Shown here piece after piece: positions 46,533-57,411 of a stretch of DNA of 64,000 nucleotides. The position numbers were made by a program, and so were the translations under genes. A model generated the notes under the pieces. The model was not told the DNA's origin. It was given only the letters and a program-made list of their open reading frames with translations, and made no database searches. This DNA is from Scheffersomyces stipitis CBS 6054 (Eukaryota; Ascomycota; Pichiomycetes; Serinales; Debaryomycetaceae), in assembly GCF_000209165.1 (NCBI RefSeq), contig NC_009068.1, positions 1,488,001-1,552,000 of the forward strand, given 5' to 3'. The stretch's first letter is position 1. Each line of letters starts with the position of its first letter.

Positions 46533-48965
46533 TCACAATTGTCTTCCATGTATCTTTTTGAGATGTGCCTTGAGGTTATCCTTTCTGTTGAACCTCTTTC
46601 CACACTCTGGTTCGTCGCACTCAAACGGTTTCTCTGACGAATGACTCTTCATATGTCTCTTAACGTGCTCTGGACGCTGGAACCTGGCATCGCACATAGG
46701 GCATTTATGTTTCTTCTTGGCTTTTTCCTTTTCTACCTTATCGTCTAGCTGAAGTGGAGCAGGATTAACCATAGAAAGTCCATTGTGGTGCAATGGGATG
46801 CCACCATTCATGACATACATTTCTTGCAGTACTGGAAATGCTGCCATGGGCGGAAGCAAGCCTGGTTGTGAGCCAGTCACTATTCCGCCAGGATATACTG
46901 GAGGAGTCGACTGCGACGACATCGAAGTGTTGGACAAGTCCTTATTGCTGGCATCCTGCAAACGGGACAAGGGAGCTGTAGCAATAGAAGCCAAGTCTAT
47001 AGATGCTGGATACGACTTTGTGAACGATGTTGTTGATACTGACTGGCTCAAGTTCTTAACAAGATTCTTATTGAACTTGGCCATACTGGAGTCCAAGGGA
47101 TTATTCAGGTCTGTAGTAAACAGCAGCAGTAGCAAGTCAACACCCTTTGGTCGGTAAGCAGGTGTTACGGAGAAATGGCTAGCTTCTATGTATGTGTCAT
47201 CGTACTCTGATGCCGAGTTGGGCACCGAATACGACTTGGTAGCATCGGCTAGACTGAGATTTTGGCCATATTGTAGCAGTGAAGTGTCAGTATAGAAAAT
47301 TCCAGGGGTCGAGCTGGAAGAAATCGCTTCAGGATTTTCGTTAGACTCGGTGATAGTAGCATTAGATCCAATCTGACTGGTTATAAGACGAAGAGAGAGA
47401 TCAGCAGCGTTGATGAAGGAGTCATCTCGTTTAATAGCAGAGTCTTTGGCTGTTGTTCTAGAAGCAGCCAGAATCGCATTAGCAATGCTAGAATATGACT
47501 TAGCTTTCTTGAGCTGCTTGATAGCATCGTCTTCTTGGTCTTCAATCTTGATGGAATCAAGAGTATCGTGACGCTTGAGAACGTAGGGCATATTTGAGCC
47601 AGAGCTATTCGAGTTGGAGTTCGAGTTGTTGCTAGGACTGAAGAATGAAGAGCTCATATTGGACGTTCCAGAATCGCTGGCCAAGTTGGCTCTATTGCTA
47701 TGTATAGAAGTTCTTTGACCCGGTGTTTGAAGTGGAGTGCCAAAGTCGTCCAAATCGCCACTTTTCGATACTCTCGGAGATACGAAAGTAGACAGGGAAT
47801 AGAACGGGTTAAGGTTGGCGTTTGCCCCGGCCGAAAACGACGATGATCCAGCAGATTTACCTGCAACGACCCCAGCCAATGAAAGCGGGAGATTCAGTGC
47901 ATCTATGGACATCCGAGATCTGGACCGAGTGTGTCCTTTGACTTTGCTAGAGTGAGGAGTCTTGGAGACTTTAGTTAGGGCCACAGGTGACAATGCTGAA
48001 GATGTATGGGAACGTAGAGGCGTGTTGAATATGTTGGCACTGGCGTTGTTGATAGACGAAATAGAGAGCGACTTATTACGTCCAGCACGACGAGGAGTAG
48101 CCATTACGGGCTGAAAGTTTGCGGCCACATTCAGCTTCTGGTTCAGCAGCAGTGCATGCTGTTGAAGAGAAGAAGGAGAGTCTGATAACGATTGGTTCGA
48201 AGCAGACAGCGAAAGTTGTGGTATGGACTCCATAGAGTAGAGAGTATTGTTTGAATACGATTGAGGCATCGAATACGCCATAGCCAGTGTAGATACGTAT
48301 TGTGAAGATGGAGGATCTTGGCTCATTGAGGCTATAGAAGAAGTCAGAAGAGTATTCTGGTGAAACGGTCTTCTTGAACCGAACACCGATCCCACACCAT
48401 GAATATTACTATTTTCAACGTCATCATTATGGATACCGAAATTATTATTGTGAAATTTTTGGTTATTGTTACTGTCCTCATTGTCTAAGTCGTTGTCTGT
48501 GTCGATCTCGTCAAGTTCGTCATTATTGAGGTGGTTGTGAAGCATATTGTAGGTACCCTCATCTAGAGAAATATTTTTGGAATGGGAGAACCGGCCAGAG
48601 TCAAGGACTACGGTAGAGTCGAAATCGTTCATATTGTTTGAGCTATTATTGTTATTGCTATGATTGTTATGACTGATATTGTTACTATTATGGTTCATGT
48701 TCTCGTTTTCTATACTCTCATTAAGATTGTTCATTCTTCGCTGAAAGTCTTCGAGATACAATTTGGAATTTCGCGAGTTGGACGACACTGGAACCACTTC
48801 GTTGTCGTAGTCATTTTCTCGGGAAAACATCGACTCCTGGTGGGCGGACGAGGTCCTGTTCTGGTCATCGAAGACGTCTACAGTCTGGACCTCGAACGGC
48901 TGGGAAAGCAGTGTTGGCGAGCTTAGTAAGTATTTGTCCATTGGTGGGCTCAGGTCGGAAGTCAC
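46533..48965 (-). CDS. C2H2 zinc-finger transcription factor
   Basis: 810 residues. Two C-terminal zinc fingers in the last 58 residues: CPMCDARFQRPEHVKRHMKSH (C2-C, H3-H) and CDEPECGKRFNRKDNLKAH (C4-C, H4-H), joined by an SEKPFE linker. The rest is disordered, rich in Ser, Asn and Thr, with NNNSNNN tracts and many SP sites. Paired C-terminal fingers resemble stress regulators of the Msn2/Msn4, Com2 and Mnl1 type, but I cannot assign one. The finger helices (RPEHVKR, RKDNLKA) are close to those that read A/C-rich, AGGGG-like sites in related yeast factors (inference). A Met at 48941 is an alternative start. The 3-kb upstream region suits a regulator. Confidence 0.9.
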   Translation of the reverse strand: MTSDLSPPMDKYLLSSPTLLSQPFEVQTVDVFDDQNRTSSAHQESMFSRENDYDNEVVPVSSNSRNSKLYLEDFQRRMNNLNESIENENMNHNSNNISHNNHSNNNNSSNNMNDFDSTVVLDSGRFSHSKNISLDEGTYNMLHNHLNNDELDEIDTDNDLDNEDSNNNQKFHNNNFGIHNDDVENSNIHGVGSVFGSRRPFHQNTLLTSSIASMSQDPPSSQYVSTLAMAYSMPQSYSNNTLYSMESIPQLSLSASNQSLSDSPSSLQQHALLLNQKLNVAANFQPVMATPRRAGRNKSLSISSINNASANIFNTPLRSHTSSALSPVALTKVSKTPHSSKVKGHTRSRSRMSIDALNLPLSLAGVVAGKSAGSSSFSAGANANLNPFYSLSTFVSPRVSKSGDLDDFGTPLQTPGQRTSIHSNRANLASDSGTSNMSSSFFSPSNNSNSNSNSSGSNMPYVLKRHDTLDSIKIEDQEDDAIKQLKKAKSYSSIANAILAASRTTAKDSAIKRDDSFINAADLSLRLITSQIGSNATITESNENPEAISSSSTPGIFYTDTSLLQYGQNLSLADATKSYSVPNSASEYDDTYIEASHFSVTPAYRPKGVDLLLLLFTTDLNNPLDSSMAKFNKNLVKNLSQSVSTTSFTKSYPASIDLASIATAPLSRLQDASNKDLSNTSMSSQSTPPVYPGGIVTGSQPGLLPPMAAFPVLQEMYVMNGGIPLHHNGLSMVNPAPLQLDDKVEKEKAKKKHKCPMCDARFQRPEHVKRHMKSHSSEKPFECDEPECGKRFNRKDNLKAHLKKIHGRQL

Positions 48966-51900
48966 TCACACCAGGGGAGGAGAGGATGGCCGGTCTTGCT
49001 TTGTGGGCAGGGTGATGGAAGAAAATCAAGGAGTTGGCCGAGGTCAACGAAGCGAGGGTAACAAGGGCGGAAAAGAAGTAAAAACAAAATGGAAAATGGA
49101 TATGGGATGGGTCTGAAGAGAAAGAAGAAAGATGAGGTTTCAGCCTTCAAACTTTTATGGAGGTCTTGTTGTCTGCGAATTTCGGGGTCGGTTCTCACAA
49201 CAACCGACTCTGTGTAGCTTGTACTTATGCCTCGAAATTCAGGTTTATACCCAGATACTTATATATATCAGAGATGACAGAAACAACAGAGAAAGAGACA
49301 AGAACGAGCTGGAAAAAAGATGTATCTCCTCCTATAGCACATCTCGCAGTCGGCTCAGCTCCTCAGTGGTGGGTTCTCCAGACACATTGTTCGAGTGCTC
49401 GACAATGGCGGGCAAGATCCGGGGACGCTGGTGGTGGACTGCAATGGGTTTCAATAATGAAACCGAGGGCGCAACCGAGCAACTTTCGTTTTGGGGAAAA
49501 AAATTCCACTATGACGCGTATATCCGGAATAAAACAGGCTGTACGGTTTTCAGATAACACAACTACGGAAAAGCACTCTAGCATATTTTGTCCTGGGCAG
49601 GTCCAAGGTATACGGACAAAGTAGAGGAGAAGATTTTCGTCGGTTAAGAAAAAAGTTACACTACAACGTAGGATTTTTCTTCCATTCTGCCACGGATTCC
49701 GTTCGGCAAAAATAGAAGACACCCATTACGACTAGCGAATATAGAGAACTGTTCCAGAGTGCTTTAGTAGAAAGTTCCGGTTCTTCTCCAATTAACCACA
49801 CTCAAATTGCAAAGCTCAGCTTCAGCTTCGTATGTTAAATTTGGACGTCCACTCCTCAGTTTCTAATTTTACATTCGTCGGAGAATGCATGTTAAATTGC
49901 GAGAATCCTCCATGAAATACTACGTTTAAGTATTTAACCCCATACACAATGGGTTGGCGCTACGGTACAGTACTTCTAGAACCCATGTATCAGATGAAGT
50001 CGGCGTTTTCCGTTTTGCACCATTTGACAGATTTTTCAAGGTCTGCCCAGAGGGTAGTCAGGTAGACTTGCCTTCTGGTTGGCCAGGAATTCCTGCGATG
50101 GCTCAGGCAATTATATCGGCTTTGTGAGTATTTGGTGGAAAATTTGTGAGTGTGTGAAAAATTCATATTGGCTCGGTTTGCCGAGACCAGACTCGGTTAG
50201 GAGGTGTTAAATAACAGTGTTAAATTAGCGATCCATACCGCAGAGACTGTGAAATTGATCGACGAGAACGGAATTTATAATTCCTCTATCTGGGATATCT
50301 TAGTAATCTGACAAGAACAGTTGAAACTTCCAACAATTAATCTTGCGTATGAAAAAGCCGAAACGTATATATCCAGTTCTTCTGCTTCTCCCCTGGGCCA
50401 ATGCCACAGCTACAATGTACCGGGTCCATACAAGACGGGGCCGTATTGTTAAGAGAACTTTTGTATGGCATTGTTCGATTCAGGCGCCTGGTGGACATCT
50501 GTGCGACCGGATCTCAGAATTTGCCATATCCGGTTATTTGCGCGCACAAACCGGGAGACGCGTCTTGATTAGTTGTTGGTACTCCTTTAGAACACTAAGG
50601 GTTCCCAACCGACTTACGAGCGCATTGTCTTCGGTGTAGCGAGGCGTGCGTTTCTACTCTCTATAGTGTTGCTATTGACAATAACGACCTGGCATGAAAG
50701 TTTCACGTCGAGGGTCCAGTACGAATTGACTGAGATTTTTCCTACTGTGGAGTTCGCAACCGGAATGTCTATCTCTTTTTTTGGATTGCACACCCGAAAC
50801 CTGAAACAGTGTATGCGATCGTAGCAAAAGACATCAAGGGCACATGATCTTATGGTAATTTCATTCCGATCTTTATGAGATAAAGCCAATAGCCATTTCA
50901 CGGTCAATTGCCCCAGAATTTGGGCTCCTTGATGTTGAAAAAGAAAATCTGCCTCGCTGGCAGCATTCAAGTAGCTAATACGCACAAATTGCCGGAAACA
51001 GCCAAACTATACTGAAGAAACGGCCTGCAACACACCGACCCCACGGCGAAGATGGCTGCCGACTACAAGGTCTAAGGAATAAGTATATGGCCCATTTCCA
51101 ACTGCCTGGCGGTCGGATATAGCTTTGATAAAGAAATCATACCCTCGGTTTGATTGGTTGAAAAAGAAACGACCAATCGCGTGCAGAATTTCGCAACCAC
51201 TTTTAAAAAAGACAGCACCGTTGCAAATTTTGCCGATTCTGGATAGGTTTCCATGTGCAGTAAGTCCGAATCCTCGTTGTGTGCACACCACTCACAGAGC
51301 TTTTCCTACTGGCATCAGATCAGAACGGCCTTTGGCTTTCTTGACCCGAGACTGGCTGCTACTTCAATTGGACGAGAATACAAAAGGTTTATTTGAGCTA
51401 AATATCTGAAATTGAGCAAGTGAACAATTATCGCCGTTTCTATTCATTTACTCAGACCTATTGTTGGGAGCTATTGATTAGTGCCATTGATTATTTTGTG
51501 AGGCTATTATATAAAAAGTGGAAATCCGCCCCACAATTCCAAATCGGGCGGAATTTTTCACAGGTTCACAGAAATGGAATCTATGGATATTGAAAAATCT
51601 TACCGTTAATACTATGACTATTTCACGACTCGGACCCCATATATAAAGACGTGTAGAAAGCTTGTGCTGGTTTAGCCTGGTAGTACTGTACTGAATGTGA
51701 GGCTTATATGAAGATTGGGTAGAGCAGACAGTTTTCTCTCCTTCTTCCTCGGCTAGAAGTGTGATCTATGAGATCAATTTGATCTCAACTTCTCTGGACT
51801 ATGGCTTGTACTTGCTTGAAAGTATTGTATTAAATCGAGCAGAATAGACTCAATTGAGTTAAAATTAACAATCTAATTTGATCAATACTGCTTGACAAAC

Positions 51901-51971
51901 TACTCTACAATCGCTTTTTCATACTCATTCATTCATAGATGAGACATAACGTATATACATCAGCACTCTAC
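48966..51971. other. 3.0-kb region upstream of the C2H2 gene
   Basis: The longest gap in the window. Frames at 49132-49624 (plus), 49363-49722 (minus), 50343-50639 (plus) and 50614-50985 (minus) are 98-155 codons but have no recognisable features and overlap one another in conflicting frames. Likely regulatory DNA plus the MDH1 3' flank. Confidence 0.6.
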
Positions 51972-52970
51972 TTATGGGTTCTGCTTGACGAATTCAACAC
52001 CCTTCTTGATGTTCAGGATCAAGGTCTCCTTAGCGGTCTTGACCAATTCTTCTTCGTGGTTGGACAATTCGCCCAATGGGTGGACGGTCTTGACACCTTC
52101 AACGCCCAAGGTGACCTTGGAAGAGAAGAATTCAACACCTTCACTCTTGAACAATGGGGAGTCGACGAAAGATGGCTCAATGACATCCTTTTCGCCGGAC
52201 AAACCGTCAAGAACAGCACCGGCAAATCTAGCACCAGCCTGGGCCATAGACAAAGTGGCAGAACCAGCACCATCCTTGGCTTGGACGACTTCGTCACCAC
52301 CGAATTGGATTCTGTGGATCAATGCATCTCTAGTTTCAGTGTCCAAGTCCTTGTGGTTGGTTTGAGACAAAAGTGGCACAATGGTGATACCGGAGTGACC
52401 ACCGACAACGGTGACCTTTTCGTTGACAGGGTTGGTTCCGGCAATTTCGGAAACAAATCTAGAGGCTCTCAACACGTCCAAAGTGGTTACACCGAAAAGC
52501 TTCTTTGGGTTGTAAACGCCCTTGGACTTGAATACTTCAGCCACAATTGGGACAGTGGAGTTGACTGGGTTGGAGATAACAAGAACAGCAGCGTTAGGAG
52601 CGTTCTCAGCAGCAGCCTTGGCCAAGTCTCTGACAATGGAGGCGTTGGTGTTGAACAAGTCGTCTCTAGTCATACCTGGCTTTCTTGGGACACCGGCTGG
52701 GATGACAATGACGTCAGCACCGGTCAAGGCTTCGGCCAATTGGTCTGGGTTGTAGCCCTTGACGGTAGAGTTGGTTGGCACGTGTGAAACGTCAGCAGCC
52801 ACACCTGGAGCACCTCTCAAGTCGTACAAGGCCAAGTCGGTGACCTTGTGGTTCAACTTCAACAAGAGGGAAAGAGGTTGACCGATACCACCACCGGCAC
52901 CCAAGACGGCGACCTTGTGTGCGTTGGCAGCAGTAGAAGAGAATGATCTGGTAGCGATTTTAGAGAGCAT
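51972..52970 (-). CDS. MDH1: Mitochondrial malate dehydrogenase
   Basis: 332 residues. A presequence ([17 protein letters not shown]) precedes the NAD-binding motif [17 protein letters not shown] (residues 21-37). Substrate and catalytic residues are visible: R96 and R102 ([13 protein letters not shown]), D165 and R168 ([11 protein letters not shown]), catalytic H192 ([13 protein letters not shown]). NPVNST is at about 134-139. It oxidises malate to oxaloacetate in the TCA cycle. Codons are highly optimised. A CCAAT box lies about 175 bp upstream, and the Hap3 subunit of the CCAAT factor is encoded in this window. Confidence 0.97.
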   Translation of the reverse strand: MLSKIATRSFSSTAANAHKVAVLGAGGGIGQPLSLLLKLNHKVTDLALYDLRGAPGVAADVSHVPTNSTVKGYNPDQLAEALTGADVIVIPAGVPRKPGMTRDDLFNTNASIVRDLAKAAAENAPNAAVLVISNPVNSTVPIVAEVFKSKGVYNPKKLFGVTTLDVLRASRFVSEIAGTNPVNEKVTVVGGHSGITIVPLLSQTNHKDLDTETRDALIHRIQFGGDEVVQAKDGAGSATLSMAQAGARFAGAVLDGLSGEKDVIEPSFVDSPLFKSEGVEFFSSKVTLGVEGVKTVHPLGELSNHEEELVKTAKETLILNIKKGVEFVKQNP

Positions 52971-53965
52971 TGCTGGAGTAGTGGAGAATAATTCCTAAGC
53001 TGGAAAAGAATCAGCAAAAAATGTCTGATTTTGAAAAATTGGGGATGGTCTTTGTTTTATACCGAGCAGTCTGGCCACAGTGAACGCATGAGGACGACTC
53101 CAGACTTTTCACAGTGGATGCGGACTCTGTCCGAGTCGCACTGGCCAATGGGAGGGGGTTGTTTCCTGCAGAATGGATGAGGAGGTGTGACAAATGTCAG
53201 GTGTCATAGCGTTTCGTCCAAGACGAAGGAGATTAGTGTCAGAGGATCAGTGTGGGGTGCAGGACTGGAACCTCCGGATCGCCGAGTGTCCGAAACCTGG
53301 ACCGATGAGGGAATAAGAGGTATGAGTTGTTCAGTAATTGGAAAGGGAATTGAAGCGGAAATCATGGAAGTGATGGATGCTGTAGGGCTTATGCGGAATA
53401 TCTGGAATATTGGAGTTTTGTTTGTGGTTTTTATGAGATTTGGACCTTTTTGTAGAGCAATGAGAGATGAAAAGTGAGCTACGTAGTCTGTAGCTTAAGA
53501 AATCTAAAGACAAGATGTCAGATATCACAAGATGAATTTGGTCAATGGGCCTATAGAAGAAGGGAATGAAAACAGTTGTCGCCGAAGTTGTTCCCTTTCA
53601 ATGTAGAAGTTTGTACTTAGAATGGGTTAGAATGGGTAAGTCTATAGAGAATCTTCATGGTGCACGGCTACAATATTGCCAGAGAAACGTCCACAATAAA
53701 AGAAAGCAACACTAAGATTATCAATCCCAATTCTATTCTAACGAGACGTATTCTTCTGAGGTTCGTTGTCTACTTCCAATTGCCGTATCACACTTGTCTT
53801 TCGCTTTCTCATTCTCTGCTATTTCTCTATTGCTGTCTCTTTCGCACCCAATCTTTCAGATTCGCACCCACGCGAAACAACAAATAATAATAATATTGAA
53901 AATTCCACAACATAAATAAATCCATTAGCTGGACAACATCAGCATCAACAGCATCAACAAACAAC
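52971..53965. other. Divergent promoter between MDH1 and TFC1
   Basis: 1.0 kb, no supported gene. The 96-residue frame at 53187-53477 has no family features. Confidence 0.65.
53144..53148. promoter_or_regulatory. CCAAT box upstream of MDH1
   Basis: CCAAT in GGCCAATGGG, about 175 bp before the MDH1 ATG (opposite strand to MDH1 reads ATTGG). Hap2/3/5 binds CCAAT and activates respiratory genes. An ATTGG also occurs near 53336. Confidence 0.45.
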
Positions 53966-55759
53966 ATGTCTCATGAAAAACTAGCGGAGAAACACTCTAT
54001 GGATATACCGCACGTGACGGCCGTAGAACTCCCCCTTGTAGTGCGCAATGTAGATAAAGCAATCGCCATGATAGGTGGAAAGCGTCACATCTCCGAAGTC
54101 ATCAACAGTCCAGACAAACTGTCCAACCTCAACAACCACACCACTGTGGAAAACACGCTCGAGCTCCGGTTGCGAAATGACCCGTTCCACCACCCTGTCC
54201 AATCGCTGTACAATACTAGCGAGAAGATCTTGCTCAAGGTGTCAGTGCCAAAGAAGGCGCTTCCCCCAGACTACGCTTCCAATCCAGACAAGTACTCTGT
54301 ACAACAGCTAGTAGAAATCAACAATAACAACAAGCAAACCCCAAAACACCGCGTAAATCCAGTAGCCATCATCGACAAAACTTATCTGTTTAAGTCTATT
54401 GCCGATTTCCAGATCTCAACCAAGCACAATGAAACTGTCCAGGAGTTCAACAAAAGCATACTTAACTCAAACCAGTATCAGACAGTGAAAAGCTACTTTG
54501 ACAAACACAATTCGTTCACAGGCATTTCAGACTACAAGGACTCGGGTCTGTACTCCCTTAATATTGACCACCAGTTGCCTCCTCCACCGATTTTATCACC
54601 TATTAGATTTCCATTCGATTACAGGTACCAGAAGAATCCGTTCACCACAGCAGTTAAGGATGCGAAGTCAGGCGAAGTCAAGATGCTCTCGACAAAAGGC
54701 TCGGTCAAGTTGTATACGAAAATGATAGACTACAACACTAACGAGGTTCCACAGCTGCCGGCCCTGGAACTCGTAGACAATCTAGACCTGTTAGTTAAGA
54801 GGCAGCTTTCAGTTAATAGCTCAGAATACTCGCTTCTCCAGTGTATCCAGTGGTTGAAGAGCATATTTGAGATAAAGCCCATCTGGCTCCGGAAGCAATT
54901 GGAAGATATCGCGTCTGACGATTTGCGTAGATTCATCAAACAGGCTCTCCCGTATGTAACGTATATCTACAAGTCGGGTCCGTGGCGATTCTGTAACGTC
55001 AAGTTTGGAGTTGATCCGAAGAGCAGCACCTCATACTGGATCTACCAGAGCGAGTACTTCCGGATCCCTGGGTTGAAGTTTGTGAGGTCCAAGCTAGCTT
55101 CGCGTAGAGTAGTACCCAACACGGTCGTAGAATCCAACAAACACGCCAAAAAGGGTCTGAATGCTGTTGAAGTCGAAGTGTCCGAGTTTCTCTTCTTCAA
55201 CGGTGTTACTTTGCCATCTACTGTAACATACCAAATAGGCGATATACTAGACTTGGACATTACCACCATCGTTGAAGACCACCAGAAGTACTTTGGAAGC
55301 TCCTTTTTGCGTGAAACTCCTGATTTCCAGGACGGTTGGATCAACAGACAGACAATGGAGGTGATTCGCAGAATTATCCGCTACAAACTTAACAGAATCG
55401 TCAAGGAAGAACCAATAGACCAGAATAAAATCTACAAGATAATGAACGCAGATTATGTCCTGAATGATGAGCATATGGAGCCAGACGACGACGATACAAC
55501 TGCAGTGAAAATAGAAGAAGACTTGGACACAGGAGTAGGTGACGACGAAGAAGACGAAGTATTGGCCGAAGAGGAAGATGTATTGGCTGAAGAGGAAGAA
55601 GATCAGGACCAAGAAGAGGTAAAAGATGAAAATGGAGAGACGGAAGAAGACGAGGCCAGCTTGATGAACAAACTCAACCATTTGAACCAGGAGTCTTCCA
55701 GTGGACTAGCGGAACTTGTAGGCTTTATCAAGCAAGACTCGATAGAGAAGGAGCCTTAA
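53966..55759 (+). CDS. TFC1: TFIIIC subunit Tfc1 (tau95)
   Basis: 597 residues. The conserved Tau95 features are visible: an N-terminal beta-rich part (AVELPLVVRNVDKAIAMIGG), NPVAIIDKTYLFKSIADFQI, the PPPPILSPIRFPFDYRYQKNPF stretch, the C-terminal DNA-binding part (IFEIKPIWLRKQLEDIAS, SGPWRFCNVKFGVDPKSS, YQSEYFRIPG), and a strongly acidic tail (about 515-570). TFIIIC binds the A/B boxes of tRNA genes and recruits TFIIIB; tau95 contacts the A box. The acidic tail is typical of this subunit. It shares a divergent promoter with MDH1. Confidence 0.93.
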   Translation: MSHEKLAEKHSMDIPHVTAVELPLVVRNVDKAIAMIGGKRHISEVINSPDKLSNLNNHTTVENTLELRLRNDPFHHPVQSLYNTSEKILLKVSVPKKALPPDYASNPDKYSVQQLVEINNNNKQTPKHRVNPVAIIDKTYLFKSIADFQISTKHNETVQEFNKSILNSNQYQTVKSYFDKHNSFTGISDYKDSGLYSLNIDHQLPPPPILSPIRFPFDYRYQKNPFTTAVKDAKSGEVKMLSTKGSVKLYTKMIDYNTNEVPQLPALELVDNLDLLVKRQLSVNSSEYSLLQCIQWLKSIFEIKPIWLRKQLEDIASDDLRRFIKQALPYVTYIYKSGPWRFCNVKFGVDPKSSTSYWIYQSEYFRIPGLKFVRSKLASRRVVPNTVVESNKHAKKGLNAVEVEVSEFLFFNGVTLPSTVTYQIGDILDLDITTIVEDHQKYFGSSFLRETPDFQDGWINRQTMEVIRRIIRYKLNRIVKEEPIDQNKIYKIMNADYVLNDEHMEPDDDDTTAVKIEEDLDTGVGDDEEDEVLAEEEDVLAEEEEDQDQEEVKDENGETEEDEASLMNKLNHLNQESSSGLAELVGFIKQDSIEKEP

Positions 55760-56067
55760 TTAGGCTTAAATATGCTAATACGATCCGTACAATGTACATG
55801 CTTTTACGATGGCTCAAATTCCTAGCTAATACCATAGACTCATTCACATGAGCTACACTCACATGAACTTCTCTACTTGTAGCCCTTCATGGTAGTCCTG
55901 TAACCTGACTTTGGCTTGCCCAAGTCTTCACTATGGGTGAGCCAAACTCCTAGATACACACTCAGGACCTATATACAGTACGGAACATAACCACCAACAA
56001 ACACGTATATGAAAACGAAATACTAGTAAATTTTCAATATCTCTTTTCATCTACAACCATAGACACA
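55760..56067 (+). other. DPM3 promoter and TFC1 3' flank
   Basis: No gene. A CTCACATGA-like repeat occurs near 55842-55866. Confidence 0.55.
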
Positions 56068-56346
56068 ATGACCAAGGCCACTGAAGCTGGATTGACTTTA
56101 TTTGCCGTGACGGCAGTATATTTTGCCTTATATAGTGGAGTTATTCCCACTGGACAAAAGATCCATGATGAGATTCTCCCATACTTGCCATGGTGGGCCC
56201 TAGTGACTTTTGGATCCTATGCTTTGGCCACTTTGGGCTGGGGTGTTTTCACTTTCAAAGACAAGGAAGACAAGTACAAGGAGTTGTTGGTTCAAATTGA
56301 CGAGGCCAAGAAGTTCTACAAGTCCAAGGGTCTTGACTTGGATTAG
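56068..56346 (+). CDS. DPM3: Dolichol-phosphate mannose synthase subunit 3
   Basis: 92 residues, the normal size for Dpm3. Two membrane helices (about 8-28 and 42-62) are followed by a cytoplasmic amphipathic end (KDKEDKYKELLVQIDEAKKFYKSKGLDLD), with the family pattern PWWALVTFGSYALATLGWGV then FKDKEDKY. Dpm3 tethers and stabilises the catalytic Dpm1 at the ER membrane. S. cerevisiae lacks it because its Dpm1 has its own anchor; Candida and other fungi keep the three-subunit form. Its presence fits a CUG-clade yeast. It makes the mannosyl donor for N-glycans, O-mannose and GPI anchors. Confidence 0.9.
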   Translation: MTKATEAGLTLFAVTAVYFALYSGVIPTGQKIHDEILPYLPWWALVTFGSYALATLGWGVFTFKDKEDKYKELLVQIDEAKKFYKSKGLDLD

Positions 56347-56697
56347 ATAGAATGTCAATTGAGAAATGAATTGAATGCGAAATGAGAATGAGTTAGATAG
56401 TTGTGTTTCACTTCAGTTCATCACTGTATATTACAAGAGTACGGGCTCTATCCAACAAATAAATATATAAGTTATATGTATGGTACCGTTGTGAACGACA
56501 CCCGAATGCATGATAAATATTAAAGAAGTTTGTAGCCATCTGAGAGTAGACATAGAATGAGAAGATTACACAGAAATGACAAAATGGCTATGACAATTGA
56601 CAATTGACAAAATGACAAAATGACAAAATGACAAGAAAGGCAACATGACAATGGCTTCACAATTTTACCTTTCAAACATCTAATAGAAACTACAACT
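56347..56697. other. Convergent 3' region between DPM3 and the next gene
   Basis: Contains the TGACAAAA-type tandem repeat at about 56575-56634. No gene seen. Confidence 0.6.
56575..56634. repeat. (TGACAAAA)n-type tandem repeat
   Basis: Repeated aaatgac/caattgac/aaaatgac units in the 3' region shared by two convergent genes. Confidence 0.7.
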
Positions 56698-57411
56698 CTA
56701 CGCAGAAGCTGTTTGTTCTGATTTACGTGCTTCTCTCTCTGCTTTCCTTACCTTCAAGAGTCTCTCTGTTTCAGCAAAGACACGAATGGCCACAGGCACA
56801 CCCTGCCAGCTTTCGTCTTCAGCGTCTTGCGGCTCTTTACTTTCATCCATGTCTGTCAGAATCAGCAGCTGTGATAACGGGTAGTTTTCAGATTTAAGGT
56901 ACTTCAATGGGGCATGGAAATTATCGGGCCACCTTCCTCCTGCAAGCACTAATTTTTCAGCAGCAAGCTTACGTTTCTGGTTCCAATCCTTGACATCGTC
57001 GTTGAATAGCTCCCACACACAGTTGATACAGCCACTCATACAGCAATTATCAGGCTCTATGGGTCTTTCTGGCACAGTAACACCTGCGATAACTTTAGGT
57101 TCTCCTCGAAGAAGTCTACTAGAGGAACGAGGAGCTTCTCCTTTGATTCTGTTTCCAAAAACTCTTGCAATTTTCTCTTCTCGTGTAAGCTCATGTAAAT
57201 TGTAGTTGCCTTCAAAAGTAGTTTTTGAAGTTTTCTTGAGTTCTTGATAGTCCAGTGCTGACATCATACTGGCTTCTATGGGGTGCGAAGGGTGCGATGG
57301 AGTTCTGAGCACCAAGTCGTAAAACGCATATTGCTTGGTTTTGGCAGCACGAGTTTTAGCGAGCTGCACATTGTCGGTGATAAAACGTTTTTGGCAAAGC
57401 CGTAAACTCAT
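56698..57411 (-). CDS. Oxidoreductase-like-domain mitochondrial protein
   Basis: 237 residues. A short Cys-rich module RPIEPDNCCMSGCINCVWELF spans about 116-136 (C123, C124, C128, C131) and is followed by DDVKDWN. This is the oxidoreductase-like (OXLD1-type) family, to which S. cerevisiae YPL107W also belongs (from memory). The N-terminus (MSLRLCQKRFITDNVQL) is basic and lacks early acids, consistent with mitochondrial import. The rest is charged and helical, with a Lys/Arg/Glu-rich end. The Cys cluster may bind metal. The function of this family is poorly known, and I call it by domain only. Confidence 0.82.
   Translation of the reverse strand: MSLRLCQKRFITDNVQLAKTRAAKTKQYAFYDLVLRTPSHPSHPIEASMMSALDYQELKKTSKTTFEGNYNLHELTREEKIARVFGNRIKGEAPRSSSRLLRGEPKVIAGVTVPERPIEPDNCCMSGCINCVWELFNDDVKDWNQKRKLAAEKLVLAGGRWPDNFHAPLKYLKSENYPLSQLLILTDMDESKEPQDAEDESWQGVPVAIRVFAETERLLKVRKAEREARKSEQTASA

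Noticed and set aside
49132..49624. Two overlapping plus frames of 141 and 155 codons
   Set aside because: They occupy the same DNA in different frames, have low-confidence composition and no family. Probably chance in a GC-moderate promoter.
50614..50985. Minus-strand 123-codon frame upstream of MDH1's 3' end
   Set aside because: No domain, and it overlaps other frames in conflicting registers.
51984..52787. Long plus-strand frames opposite MDH1
   Set aside because: Shadows of the highly codon-biased MDH1 gene.
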